Below, piece after piece: positions 44,535 through 52,724 of a DNA stretch of 64,000 nucleotides. Location: positions 83,055 through 147,054 of the forward strand of contig NZ_CANLZU010000006.1 of the NCBI RefSeq assembly GCF_947495715.1, given 5' to 3'. A program made the translations under genes and the position numbers. Below the pieces are notes generated by a model. It was not told the DNA's origin. It saw only the letters and a program-made list of their open reading frames with translations, and did no database searches. Origin of the DNA: an uncultured Oceanisphaera sp. GTDB taxonomy: Bacteria > Pseudomonadota > Gammaproteobacteria > Enterobacterales > Aeromonadaceae. How positions within the stretch are numbered: the stretch's first letter is position 1; each line of letters begins with the position of its first letter.

Positions 44535-45887
44535 ATGAACAGCATGATAGATTCGCAACGAACCGCCGAGGCCAAGGCCCAACAGCTGAACCTGGACGCC
44601 TTCTGGATGCCGTTTTCCGGCAACCGGGCCTTCAAGGGTGCACCACGGCTGATTGCCGAAGCCGAGGGCGCCTGGTTTACCGACACTCAGGGCAACAAGC
44701 TGTTCGACAGCCTCTCGGGCCTCTGGTGCACCGGCCTGGGGCACAAGCATCCCAAAATCAACGAGGCCATTACCCATCAGCTGAATACCCTGGATTACGC
44801 CCCGGGTTTTCAGCTGGGCCATCCGCTGGCGTTCGAGCTGGCCGAGCGGCTGGCCAGGCTGGCGCCGGCGGATCTGAACCGGGTGTTTTTCACCAACTCC
44901 GGCTCCGAATGTGCCGACACGGCATTGAAGATGGCCCGGGCCTACTGGCGCGCCAGAGGCAAGCCGGAAAAAACCAGGCTCATCGGTCGGGCCCGGGGCT
45001 ATCACGGGGTCAACATGGGCGGCACCAGCCTGGGTGGCATAGGCCCCAATCGCAAGCATTACGGCCAGCTGGTGGAGGCGGATCATCTGCCCCATACCCT
45101 GTTGGCCGAAAACACCTTCAGCAGGGGCCAGCCCGAGCACGGCGCGGCGCTGGCGGACCATTTGCTGCAGCTGATTGAGCTGCACGATGCCTCCAACATA
45201 GCGGCGGTGATTGTCGAGCCCATGGCGGGTTCGGCCGGGGTGATAGTACCGCCGCTGGGCTACCTGCAGCGGCTGCGCGAATTGTGCGACCGGCACGATA
45301 TTCTGCTGATATTCGACGAAGTGATCACTGGCCTGGGCCGCATGGGCGCCATGTTCGGCGCCGAGGCCTTTGGCGTGGTGCCCGACATCATGAACCTGGC
45401 CAAACAGCTGACCAACGGGGTGATCCCCATGGGGGCGGTGATCGCCAAAGAGCACATTCATCAGGCCTTTATGGAGCAGCCCGGGCCCGATTACATGGTG
45501 GAGTTTCCGCACGGTTATACCTATTCCGGCCACCCGGTGGCCTGTGCCGCGGCCATGGCCTCGCTTGATGTGCTGATCGATGAAGACATGCCGGGCCGAG
45601 TGCGCAGCCTGATGCCGGTGTTCGAGGAGCAAATCCATCGTCTGAAGGGGCTGCCCCATGTGGTGGACATTCGCAACTGTGGCCTGGCCGGGGCGGTGCA
45701 GCTGGCGCCGTACCCCGGTGAGCCGGCCCGCCGGCCGATGGAGCTGGCGCTCAGCCTGTGGCAGCAGGGCTATTACGTGCGTTTTGGCGGCGACACCCTG
45801 CAGTTTGGTCCGCCGTTTATTTCGACCCCGGACGAGCTGGAGCAGCTGTTCAACGCGGTGCACCGCACCCTCAAGGCCCAGTCATAG
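44535..45887 (+). CDS. Class III omega-aminotransferase (beta-alanine:pyruvate type)
   Basis: PLP enzyme that most likely moves the amino group of beta-alanine to pyruvate, giving malonate semialdehyde and alanine. The 450 residues begin LNLDAFWMPFSGNRAFKGAPRL, the opening of beta-alanine-pyruvate transaminases, and contain NSGSECADTALKMARAY, RGYHGVNMGGTSLGG, the cofactor aspartate in LLIFDEVITGLGR and the PLP lysine in AKQLTNGVIPMGAV. AAGGAG ends five bases before the ATG at 44535. Its partner mmsA downstream is the enzyme that consumes malonate semialdehyde, supporting this assignment. Confidence 0.87.
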   Translation: MNSMIDSQRTAEAKAQQLNLDAFWMPFSGNRAFKGAPRLIAEAEGAWFTDTQGNKLFDSLSGLWCTGLGHKHPKINEAITHQLNTLDYAPGFQLGHPLAFELAERLARLAPADLNRVFFTNSGSECADTALKMARAYWRARGKPEKTRLIGRARGYHGVNMGGTSLGGIGPNRKHYGQLVEADHLPHTLLAENTFSRGQPEHGAALADHLLQLIELHDASNIAAVIVEPMAGSAGVIVPPLGYLQRLRELCDRHDILLIFDEVITGLGRMGAMFGAEAFGVVPDIMNLAKQLTNGVIPMGAVIAKEHIHQAFMEQPGPDYMVEFPHGYTYSGHPVACAAAMASLDVLIDEDMPGRVRSLMPVFEEQIHRLKGLPHVVDIRNCGLAGAVQLAPYPGEPARRPMELALSLWQQGYYVRFGGDTLQFGPPFISTPDELEQLFNAVHRTLKAQS

Positions 45888-45902
45888 TGGCAGGTGTCTA
45901 TC

Positions 45903-46003
45903 GGGATGGAATAACCCCACGCCAACACGCAGCAAGTACATCCATGTAGCTCGGCGATGGCATCCATGCCATCGACGGTTGGCTCAGGGGATTATTCCAT
46001 CCC
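45903..46003 (-). repeat. Three-way-junction hairpin motif, copy 3 (between aminotransferase and mmsA)
   Basis: Read on the minus strand: a 16-base-pair outer stem (GGGATGGAATAA-type arms at 46003 and 45918), an inner GCCAAC/GTTGGC stem, hairpin CGATGGCATGGATGCCATCG (45955-45974), linker CCGAGC, hairpin TACATGGATGTA (45937-45948) and linker CTTGCTGCG. Linkers match copies at 24878 and 33138 while stems differ. Here no MITE ends surround it. On the plus strand it separates the two genes and may modulate read-through. Confidence 0.78.
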
Positions 46004-46075
46004 TCTCTGTAACCGGTAGCTATTCGGGTTTGAGGCCAAATATTTTTCAAGATTAACAAACAAAAGGATCACCAG

Positions 46076-47566
46076 ATGAACACCATACCTCACCTGATCA
46101 ACGGCGAACGCCACCACAGCACCACCACCCTGGATGTGTATAACCCGGCTACCGGCGAGGTATGCAGCCGGCTTTGCATGGGCGACCAAAGTCTGGTGGC
46201 CGAGGCAGTGGCTGCTGCCCGGGCGGCGTTTCCGGCCTGGCGCGACACGCCACCGGCCAAGCGGGCGCGGGTGATGTTTCGCTTCAAGCAGCTGCTGGAA
46301 GAGCGGGCCGACGATATCTGCGCCCTTATCAGCGAAGAGCACGGCAAGACGCTGGAAGATGCCAAAGGCGAGCTGCAGCGGGGCATCGAAAACGTGGAAT
46401 ACGCCTGTGGCGTGCCCGAGCTGCTGAAAGGCGACTACACCCGTAACGTGGGCCCCAATATCGATGCCTGGTCCGATTTTCAGCCGCTGGGCGTGGTGGC
46501 CGGCATCACCCCGTTCAACTTTCCGGCCATGGTGCCGCTGTGGATGCTGCCCATGGCCATCGCCTGCGGTAACTGCTTTATTCTCAAGCCATCCGAAAAG
46601 GATCCCGGCGCTTCGCTGCTGATCGCCCAGCTGCTGGAAGAGGCCGGTCTGCCCAAGGGAGTAATTGGTGTAGTGCACGGCAACAAGACGGTGGTAGATG
46701 CCTTGCTGACCCACAAGGACGTCAAGGCCATCAGCTTTGTTGGCTCTACCCCGGTGGCGGAATACATCTACGCCCAGGGCACCGCCAACGGCAAGCGGGT
46801 GCAGGCGCTGGGCGGCGCCAAGAACCATGCGGTGCTGATGCCCGACGCGGACCTGGATAACGCCGTCAGTGCCCTGATGGGCGCCGCCTATGGCTCCTGC
46901 GGCGAACGTTGCATGGCCATTTCGGTGGCGGTGTGCGTGGGCGATGCGGTGGCCGATGCATTGATTGCCAAACTGGAGCCACAGATCCGCGCCCTGAAAA
47001 TCGGCCCCGGCACCCGGTGTGGCCAGGATATGGGCCCGGTGATCAGCAAGGAGCATCTGGCCAAAATCGAAGGCTACATCGGCGCCGGAGTGGAGCAGGG
47101 CGCCGAGCTGACCATAGACGGCCGAGGCCTGTCGGTGCCCGGTCATGAACAGGGCTATTTCCTCGGTGGTTGCCTGTTCGACCGGGTCACCCCCGGAATG
47201 AGCATCTACCAGGAAGAGATTTTCGGACCCGTATTGTGTGTGGTGCGGGTCAACAGCCTGGAAGACGCCATCGATCTTATCAACGCTCACGAATATGGCA
47301 ACGGCACCTGCATCTTCACCCGTGACGGCGAGGCCGCCCGGCTGTTCGGCGACGAAATAGAGGTAGGCATGGTCGGTATCAACGTGCCGCTGCCGGTACC
47401 GGTTTCCTACCACAGCTTCGGTGGCTGGAAACGCTCGCTGTTCGGCGACCTGGCCGCCTACGGCCCCGATTCGGTGCGCTTCTACACCCGCCGCAAAACC
47501 ATTACCCAGCGCTGGCCGGAACGGGCCAGCCATCAGGCCTTGGACTTCGCCTTTCCGAGCATGTGA
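46076..47566 (+). CDS. mmsA: CoA-acylating methylmalonate/malonate-semialdehyde dehydrogenase
   Basis: Oxidatively decarboxylates methylmalonate or malonate semialdehyde to propionyl-CoA or acetyl-CoA with NAD+ and CoA. The 496 residues of the ALDH fold show [33 protein letters not shown], the nucleotide loop [28 protein letters not shown] and the catalytic Cys in [10 protein letters not shown], plus [13 protein letters not shown]; these are MmsA-type, lacking the usual ALDH general-base Glu in the LGGK loop. AAAGGATCACC precedes the ATG. Together with the upstream aminotransferase it forms a beta-alanine-to-acetyl-CoA route. Confidence 0.95.
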   Translation: MNTIPHLINGERHHSTTTLDVYNPATGEVCSRLCMGDQSLVAEAVAAARAAFPAWRDTPPAKRARVMFRFKQLLEERADDICALISEEHGKTLEDAKGELQRGIENVEYACGVPELLKGDYTRNVGPNIDAWSDFQPLGVVAGITPFNFPAMVPLWMLPMAIACGNCFILKPSEKDPGASLLIAQLLEEAGLPKGVIGVVHGNKTVVDALLTHKDVKAISFVGSTPVAEYIYAQGTANGKRVQALGGAKNHAVLMPDADLDNAVSALMGAAYGSCGERCMAISVAVCVGDAVADALIAKLEPQIRALKIGPGTRCGQDMGPVISKEHLAKIEGYIGAGVEQGAELTIDGRGLSVPGHEQGYFLGGCLFDRVTPGMSIYQEEIFGPVLCVVRVNSLEDAIDLINAHEYGNGTCIFTRDGEAARLFGDEIEVGMVGINVPLPVPVSYHSFGGWKRSLFGDLAAYGPDSVRFYTRRKTITQRWPERASHQALDFAFPSM

Positions 47567-47575
47567 GTTTGAATG

Positions 47576-47610
47576 GTGAAGAGTGAGGAGTGAGGAGTGA
47601 GGAGTGAAGG
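47576..47610. repeat. Tandem heptamer repeat (GTGAGGA, five units)
   Basis: Five consecutive 7-base units, the outer two with single-base changes, start ten bases after the mmsA stop. Closely related to the array at 1717 read on the other strand. Confidence 0.85.
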
Positions 47611-47640
47611 GGAAGGGCAAAGCAGGCTTGGTGCCATTTT

Positions 47641-47927
47641 GCTCCCTCCCCTTAATCGTGAATATTCAGGATGACAGCGGGGTGCAACGCAAGGGGAGGG
47701 TTGGGGAGGGGTTACTGCAGGGGATGCGCATATTCCGCAGGTTCAGTACCCCGGCCAAAACGACACCCCCTCCCAGCCTCCCCCTGGCGGCTTTTCCTTG
47801 AAGAGAAGTCGCCGTCGTGCCTGTTACGCCGCTACCAAGGGGGAGGGGCTTTTAGCTCCCTCCCCTTGAATCCGTGATCAGCAGGATGACAGCGGGGTGC
47901 AACGCAAGGGGGGGGCCGGGGAGGGGT
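47641..47927. repeat. G-run repeat cluster downstream of mmsA
   Basis: Two R units (about 47641-47712 and 47856-47927) flank an inverted L unit (about 47765-47850), the mirror of the arrangement at 17501. G-run motifs GGGGAGGGTTGGGGAGGGG at 47693 and a G8-containing variant at 47908 are strong quadruplex candidates. Confidence 0.85.
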
Positions 47928-47983
47928 TACGACTTCTCACGCTGCCGGGTCTTTTCTTGGCTGCCGCAAGCTGTCACAATATG

Positions 47984-48100
47984 CGCCTCTTGGGGGAGTA
48001 ATCGTTCGGTGCCCGCCGAAACCATCGTCAACAATCTCTAAGCCACAAGCTTATGGTGATGGTGTCCTATCGGATTGATGAGACCTGAGTCAGACCTGGT
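47984..48100 (+). promoter_or_regulatory. yybP-ykoY (manganese) riboswitch
   Basis: The leader before the antiporter gene contains GGGGGAGTA at 47992 (loop L1), a CGG..CCGAAACCATCGTCAACA stretch from 48007 and AGACC at 48081 (loop L3), in the order and spacing of the Mn2+-sensing yybP-ykoY aptamer, whose core is GGGGAGUA ... CCGAAAC ... GUCAA ... AGACC. Downstream, GGGCGGGA at 48105 can pair with TCCCGCCC at 48137 as a possible expression platform before the ribosome-binding site. Manganese would turn the gene on. The exact P1 boundaries are approximate. Confidence 0.85.
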
Positions 48101-48213
48101 TCCGGGCGGGAAGTGGGTCTGCCTCCGGTATTCAATATCCCGCCCTGAAGAGCCCTTATGCTACCCACTGTAAATATGAATATTGCCTGCCTGACTTTGA
48201 CGGGAGGCGTCTC

Positions 48214-49191
48214 ATGCTGATGTCTGTTGCTGCCATTGTACTCGGCCTCGCCGTGCTGGTATGGAGTGCCGACCGCTTTGTGGATGGAGCCTCGGCCACC
48301 GCCCGTTATGCGGGTATGCCACCCTTGCTGATTGGTATGGTGATTGTCGGTTTCGGCACCTCGGCGCCGGAAATCGTGGTGTCGATCATCTCGTCGATGG
48401 AAGGTAACCCGGGCCTGGCGCTGGGCAACGGCTATGGCTCCAACATCGCCAATATCGGTCTTATTCTGGGCATTACCGCCCTGATCAGCCCGATTTCGGT
48501 GCATTCCCAGGTGCTGCGCAAAGAGCTGCCCATTCTGCTGCTGATCACCCTGCTGTCGTTGGCACTGTTGTGGAATGGCATGCTGGCGCGTACCGATGCC
48601 ATTGTGCTGCTGGGTGTCTTTGTGCTGCTGATGGGCTGGAGCATCAAGCAGGGCATGAGTGATGGCAAAGACAGCATGACCGGCGACGAGGTAAAGGAGC
48701 TGGACGACAACCTGATGAGCCTGAAACAGGCCATTTTCTGGCTGGTGGCCGGTTTGCTGCTGCTGATTGTCAGCTCCCGTATTCTGGTGTGGGGCGCGGT
48801 GAATATTGCTCAGGCGTTTGGGGTGAGCGATTTGATCATCGGCCTGACCATAGTGGCCATTGGCACCTCGCTGCCGGAGCTGGCGTCTTCCATTGCCGCC
48901 ATTCGCAAGAACCAGCACGATCTGGCCATCGGCAACGTCATTGGCTCCAACCTGTTCAATACCCTGGCCGTGGTCGGCCTAGCCGGTGTTATTCATCCGC
49001 TGGAAGTGGCGTCCGAGGTGATCAGCCGCGATTTCATGGTGATGATAGTGCTGACCCTGTCGCTGTTTGTGCTGGGTTATGGCTTCAAGGGCCGCCAGGG
49101 ACGCATCAACCGATTTGAAGGCGCCCTGCTGCTGGCGGTGTATGTTGGTTACACCGGCTGGCTGGCCCAAAGCGTGCTTGCCGCCGGCTAA
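48214..49191 (+). CDS. CaCA-family cation antiporter (YrbG-like)
   Basis: Inner-membrane sodium- or proton-coupled calcium/cation exchanger. The 325 residues form two inverted halves, each with an alpha-repeat: GFGTSAPEIVVSI near residue 47 and AIGTSLPELASSI near 219, followed by GNGYGSNIANIGLIL and GNVIGSNLFNTLAVVG. Ten spans are predicted. Length and motifs resemble E. coli YrbG. The manganese riboswitch in its leader implies that manganese, rather than or besides calcium, is exported. GGGAGG six bases upstream sets the start. Confidence 0.92.
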   Translation: MLMSVAAIVLGLAVLVWSADRFVDGASATARYAGMPPLLIGMVIVGFGTSAPEIVVSIISSMEGNPGLALGNGYGSNIANIGLILGITALISPISVHSQVLRKELPILLLITLLSLALLWNGMLARTDAIVLLGVFVLLMGWSIKQGMSDGKDSMTGDEVKELDDNLMSLKQAIFWLVAGLLLLIVSSRILVWGAVNIAQAFGVSDLIIGLTIVAIGTSLPELASSIAAIRKNQHDLAIGNVIGSNLFNTLAVVGLAGVIHPLEVASEVISRDFMVMIVLTLSLFVLGYGFKGRQGRINRFEGALLLAVYVGYTGWLAQSVLAAG

Positions 49192-49212
49192 CCTTGCCGG
49201 CCGAACATGAAT

Positions 49213-49330
49213 GATGCCGGGCCAGAGAATACCGTCATGCCGGGCCCAAAGAATACCGTCATGCCGGGCTTGCCCCGGCATCTTACGGCAAACCGCCGTG
49301 GACTCCGGGGCAAGCCCGGAGTGACGATCT
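49213..49330. repeat. Palindromic GTCATGCCGGGC repeats
   Basis: Three partial copies of ATGCCGGGC (near 49213, 49238 and 49260), the last forming CATGCCGGGCTTGCCCCGGCAT, plus a CTCCGGG/CCCGGAG hairpin to 49325. They probably terminate the antiporter mRNA. Related copies lie at 14757 and 52257. Confidence 0.7.
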
Positions 49331-49476
49331 CCGATTCCGGAGCAGGCCCGCCGCCATTCCCGACCCCACGCCCAGAATGGGCGGTTACCACCGCCGTTTT
49401 CCCCGCCTTTCGTTCAGTTTCACATGCTCCTGAGTCTATACTCACCCGAACAAGCCACCCGGTACGGGAGACAAGA

Positions 49477-50835
49477 ATGATCGGATTCAGAATGTTCGCA
49501 AAGGGCGGGGTGTCCCTGCTTTGCGCCGTTTTGGCACTGCCGGCGGCGTCCGAGCCGCTGTCTGCCAAAGACAGTGAACCCGCCACTCTGGGCTGGATGC
49601 AGGGCTTTCCGCCGGCGCCGGACAAGGTGGTTCGGGCGGCCGACGGCTCCTTTTTTCAGTTTCCGGCGCTGCGTTACAGCGTAACCAACATGCGCCAGTT
49701 CATGCCCACGGTAGAGGTGTCTCGCGGCCTGGAAGCGCCGGTGCCATTGAAATACCGGCTGGATCCCTTGATCGACCACCTGCAGTTTTTGCCCTGGGGC
49801 TCGGCGCAACCGATCAGCTTTGAAGACGCGCTCTGGCTCAACTACACCGACGGCCTGATTATTCTGCACCGGGGTCAGGTGGTGTACGAGCGCTACCTGG
49901 GGGCCCTGAGTGAAGACAAAAAACACGCCGCCATGTCGGTGACCAAATCCTTTACCGGCACCCTGGCCGCCATGCTGGTGGCCGAAGGTACGCTGGATGA
50001 AAGCAAAACGGTGGCGCAATACGTGCCCGAGCTGAACGACTCGGCCTTTGGGGACGCCACGGTACGCCAGCTGATGGACATGACCACGGGCCTGCAATAC
50101 AGCGAAGACTATGCCGACCCCAATGCCGAGGTATGGGCCTACTCCGCCGCCGGTAATCCCCTGCCCAAAGCGGCGGACTACACCGGGCCCGTGGGCTATT
50201 TTGCCTATCTGCAGCAGGTAAAGAAGCAGGGCGAGCACGGCCAGGCCTTCGGCTACAAAACCGTGAACAGCGACGCCCTGGGTTGGGTGATTTCTCGAGT
50301 GACCGGCCAGTCGGTTGCCGAGCTGCTGGCAGAAAAAGTCTGGCGGCGCATCGGCATGGAGCAGGCCGCCTATTACCAGGTGGATGAACTGGGTACTCCC
50401 TTTGCCGGCGGTGGCCTGAGTGCCGGGCTGCGTGACATGGCCCGTTTTGGCGAGCTGGTTCGCAACCAGGGCAAATGGCAGGGAGAGCAGATATTGCCGG
50501 CCGCCGCCATCGACGACATTCGCAAGGGCGGCAGTAAAGCAGCCTTTGCCAAAGCCGGGTTCGACAAGCTGAAAGGCTGGTCCTATCGCAACATGTGGTG
50601 GCTAACCCACAACGCCAATGGCGCCTTTGCCGCCCGGGGCGTGCACGGTCAGACCATTTATATCGACCCCGCCGCCGACATGGTGCTGGTACGTTTTGCC
50701 TCCCACCCGGTGGCCGCCAACGGCGCCAACGACCCCACGTCTCTGCCTGCTTATCAGGCGGTGGCGGATCATTTAATGACCCTTTACCCAAAGAGGAACA
50801 GCCATGAAGTCAGCAGCACTCTTCGATCTGAGTAA
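49477..50835 (+). CDS. Exported serine hydrolase, class C beta-lactamase / EstB-NylB fold
   Basis: Periplasmic or outer-envelope esterase/amidase of the penicillin-binding-protein-like fold. The 452 residues begin with a signal peptide (about 1-25) and carry the SxxK nucleophile motif S154-VT-K157, the tyrosine motif in FGYKTVNSDALG, and a late HGQ triad-like motif. The family includes 6-aminohexanoate-dimer hydrolase and many esterases, so substrate cannot be fixed. GGGAG six bases upstream chooses 49477; an upstream frame runs through palindromic repeats. Its last ten codons overlap the next gene, a dehydrogenase, by 32 bases. Confidence 0.85.
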   Translation: MIGFRMFAKGGVSLLCAVLALPAASEPLSAKDSEPATLGWMQGFPPAPDKVVRAADGSFFQFPALRYSVTNMRQFMPTVEVSRGLEAPVPLKYRLDPLIDHLQFLPWGSAQPISFEDALWLNYTDGLIILHRGQVVYERYLGALSEDKKHAAMSVTKSFTGTLAAMLVAEGTLDESKTVAQYVPELNDSAFGDATVRQLMDMTTGLQYSEDYADPNAEVWAYSAAGNPLPKAADYTGPVGYFAYLQQVKKQGEHGQAFGYKTVNSDALGWVISRVTGQSVAELLAEKVWRRIGMEQAAYYQVDELGTPFAGGGLSAGLRDMARFGELVRNQGKWQGEQILPAAAIDDIRKGGSKAAFAKAGFDKLKGWSYRNMWWLTHNANGAFAARGVHGQTIYIDPAADMVLVRFASHPVAANGANDPTSLPAYQAVADHLMTLYPKRNSHEVSSTLRSE

Positions 50836-51580
50836 CAAGGTCGCCATTATCACCGGCGGCGCCAACGGCATCGGCAAGGCCTGCAGCCTGATGCTGGCCG
50901 CCCACGGCGCCAGCGTGGTGGTAGCCGATTTGAACCTGGAGGCGGCCGACGCCGTGGCCAGCCAGATTCGCAAAGACGGCGGTCAGGCGCTGGCGGTGTC
51001 TTGCAACGTCACCAAAGACGAAGATCTCACCGGCCTGGTCAATCAGACCCTGGCCGAATTCGGTCAGATCAATATTCTGGTCAACAACGTGGGCGGCGGC
51101 GGTGCCGGTCGCGAGAGCCCGGCCAGTTTAACGGTGGAGCAGTTTGCCCGCACCTTCGAGCTGAACGTATTCAGCAACTGGCGGCTGGCCCAGCTGTGCG
51201 CCCCGCACATGGAAAACGCCGGCTATGGCTCCATTATCAACATGTCGTCCATGAGCTCCATCAACAAGAGCCCGGCCATCAGCGCCTATGCCTCGTCCAA
51301 GGCGGCCATCAACCACATGACCGCCAATCTGGCCTTCGACTACGGCCCGGCAGGCATTCGGGTCAACGCCGTCGGCCCCGGCGCCGTAAGAACCGACGCC
51401 CTGGCCTCTGTGCTGACGCCGGAAATTGAATCGCGCATGCTGTCCCACACCCCGCTCAAGCGCCTGGGCGAGCCGGACGACATTGCCGGTGCCGTGCTCT
51501 ATTTTGCCGCCCCCATTTCAAACTGGGTCAGCGGCCAGGTTCTGTTCGTGAACGGCGGCGGCGTACAAACCCTGGACTAG
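50804..51580 (+). CDS. Short-chain dehydrogenase, 7-alpha-hydroxysteroid dehydrogenase-like
   Basis: NAD(P)-dependent oxidoreductase. The 258 residues show the nucleotide loop TGGANGIG (18-25), the NNVGGGG motif, the catalytic S148/S149, Y162 and K166 (SAYASSKAA), and a C-terminus (LTPEIESRMLSHTPLKRLGEPDDIAGA...WVSGQVLFVNGGGVQTLD) that is strikingly like E. coli HdhA. AAAGAGGAAC precedes the ATG, inside the end of the hydrolase gene, so the two are coupled. Steroid activity is a family inference; a general secondary-alcohol substrate linked to the hydrolase product is as likely. Confidence 0.87.
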   Translation: MKSAALFDLSNKVAIITGGANGIGKACSLMLAAHGASVVVADLNLEAADAVASQIRKDGGQALAVSCNVTKDEDLTGLVNQTLAEFGQINILVNNVGGGGAGRESPASLTVEQFARTFELNVFSNWRLAQLCAPHMENAGYGSIINMSSMSSINKSPAISAYASSKAAINHMTANLAFDYGPAGIRVNAVGPGAVRTDALASVLTPEIESRMLSHTPLKRLGEPDDIAGAVLYFAAPISNWVSGQVLFVNGGGVQTLD

Positions 51581-51598
51581 AAAATCCTGCGCAAGCAG

Positions 51599-51632
51599 AA
51601 ACGGCGTGCCTTGTGGGCGCGCCGTTTTTATT
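51599..51632 (+). terminator. Terminator after the dehydrogenase gene
   Basis: AACGGCG pairs with CGCCGTT around a GC-rich interior and is followed by TTTTTATTT. Confidence 0.85.
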
Positions 51633-51657
51633 TAAGGAGGGGTTGGGGCCAGATGTC

Positions 51658-51730
51658 GTAGGGTCGAATTCATTCGACCGATGGCGGTACATCCAGGTTA
51701 GGTTGGTCCATTGAAATGGACCCTACCAGG
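51658..51730. repeat. Two adjacent small palindromes
   Basis: GGTCGAATTCATTCGACC (near 51663) and GGTCCATTGAAATGGACC (near 51705), with GTAGGGTC at one end and GACCCTAC at the other, form a nested inverted repeat. It lies between convergent genes; origin unknown. Confidence 0.7.
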
Positions 51731-51746
51731 CGAGCAGACTTGTGGT

Positions 51747-52085
51747 TTATGTGTCATCAAACAGCAGCCCATAGGGTCTTTCCAGCGCGGCCTTGATATC
51801 CGTCAGTGAAAACACCTTGAAAAACTCGGTAAAACGGCTGCCCTCAAACCATATCTGCACCACCGGCAATGCCATAACGCGCTGCTGGGCGCAAAGGCCG
51901 GTGCCATCTGCCTGGCAGTCCACATAACAGGCCTGCACGTGCGGAAAATGCTCGGCCAGCAACTGCTGCAGCCGAGGCTTGAGCGCCTGACAAACGCCGC
52001 AAGCCTGGCCGCCATACAGCACCAGCACCGCCGGGTGACTGGCCAGCAGTGCATCGAGTTGGGTTTGACTGGTAACACACAACAT
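51747..52085 (-). CDS. Thioredoxin-family protein
   Basis: Small cytosolic thiol protein of 112 residues with a thioredoxin-like fold: LVLYGGQACGVCQALKPRL contains the redox pair C29-GV-C32, and the cis-proline segment is MALPVVQIWFEG. Two further cysteines (CYVDCQADGTGLC) are unusual and might bind metal or form a second disulfide. It lacks a signal peptide. It stands alone, facing the dehydrogenase gene. Function beyond thiol-disulfide exchange is unknown. Confidence 0.82.
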   Translation of the reverse strand: MLCVTSQTQLDALLASHPAVLVLYGGQACGVCQALKPRLQQLLAEHFPHVQACYVDCQADGTGLCAQQRVMALPVVQIWFEGSRFTEFFKVFSLTDIKAALERPYGLLFDDT

Positions 52086-52306
52086 AGTGAATCCAACATC
52101 TCGGTAATTAAGACAAGGCTAAAAGCAGCGCAGAATCGCTCTGTATCGGCCACTTTGCTCGCGGAGCCCCGTCTCTGCGGGGGGTAAAAATCATCCTGCT
52201 CCGCAGGTCCGGCAGCTAAAGCGCCGGCTACAAACACACCGCCTTGCACTTATGCCGTCATGCCGGGCTGGCGTTAACGCCGAGCACACCGGAGCCGTTG
52301 GCCTGG

Positions 52307-52537
52307 ATGACGGCGCCCACCGACTCGTTCAACGACTTCATGGCCGGCTGGTATGGCCGCTATCGGCGCTGGTTCCATTCCGGCGATGGCCGTCACTACC
52401 GGCGGCTGGACAGAGACGGGGAGGGCAACCTTTCCGTGGGCGTGAGCATAGATCCCTCCGTGTGGGCCCGCTGGCAAAGCGTACCCGGTTATCGCCCCCG
52501 CACCCTGACCGATGCCCGGCTGATCCCACCCGAGTGA
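52307..52537 (+). CDS. Small hypothetical protein
   Basis: A 76-residue frame, rich in W, R, Y and D (FNDFMAGWYGRYRRWFHSGDGRHYRRLDRDGEGN). Codon use looks like that of surrounding genes, with G or C in most third positions, supporting coding. The ribosome-binding site is weak (GGAG 12 bases before the ATG), and a longer frame begins at 52244 inside a CATGCCGGGC palindrome. I do not recognise the family. Confidence 0.5.
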   Translation: MTAPTDSFNDFMAGWYGRYRRWFHSGDGRHYRRLDRDGEGNLSVGVSIDPSVWARWQSVPGYRPRTLTDARLIPPE

Positions 52538-52724
52538 TCCCAACCCGATTAATCATGCGCTTAGTCCGTCATCCTGACGAAAGTCAGGATCTCTCTGCAG
52601 AAAGATACCGTGCTTAAAACACGGCATTGTTATCGGGTATTGATCACGCCTTTAGTCCGACGGATATGACCCCGCCGAACTGAACCCCCGGCTTGCACAT
52701 ATTATCGGTATTCGCCGTGCCGCC

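Noticed and set aside
44421..45863. Minus-strand frame of 480 codons opposite the class III aminotransferase
   Set aside because: Antisense shadow; histidine- and glutamine-rich composition and no domain features.
45992..47620. Minus-strand frame of 542 codons opposite mmsA
   Set aside because: Antisense shadow of a well-supported dehydrogenase gene, with no recognisable motif or ribosome-binding site.
47641..47927. Possible CRISPR array because of repeated units
   Set aside because: Units alternate in orientation, vary in length and lack uniform spacers; they are palindromic intergenic repeats. No cas genes are present.
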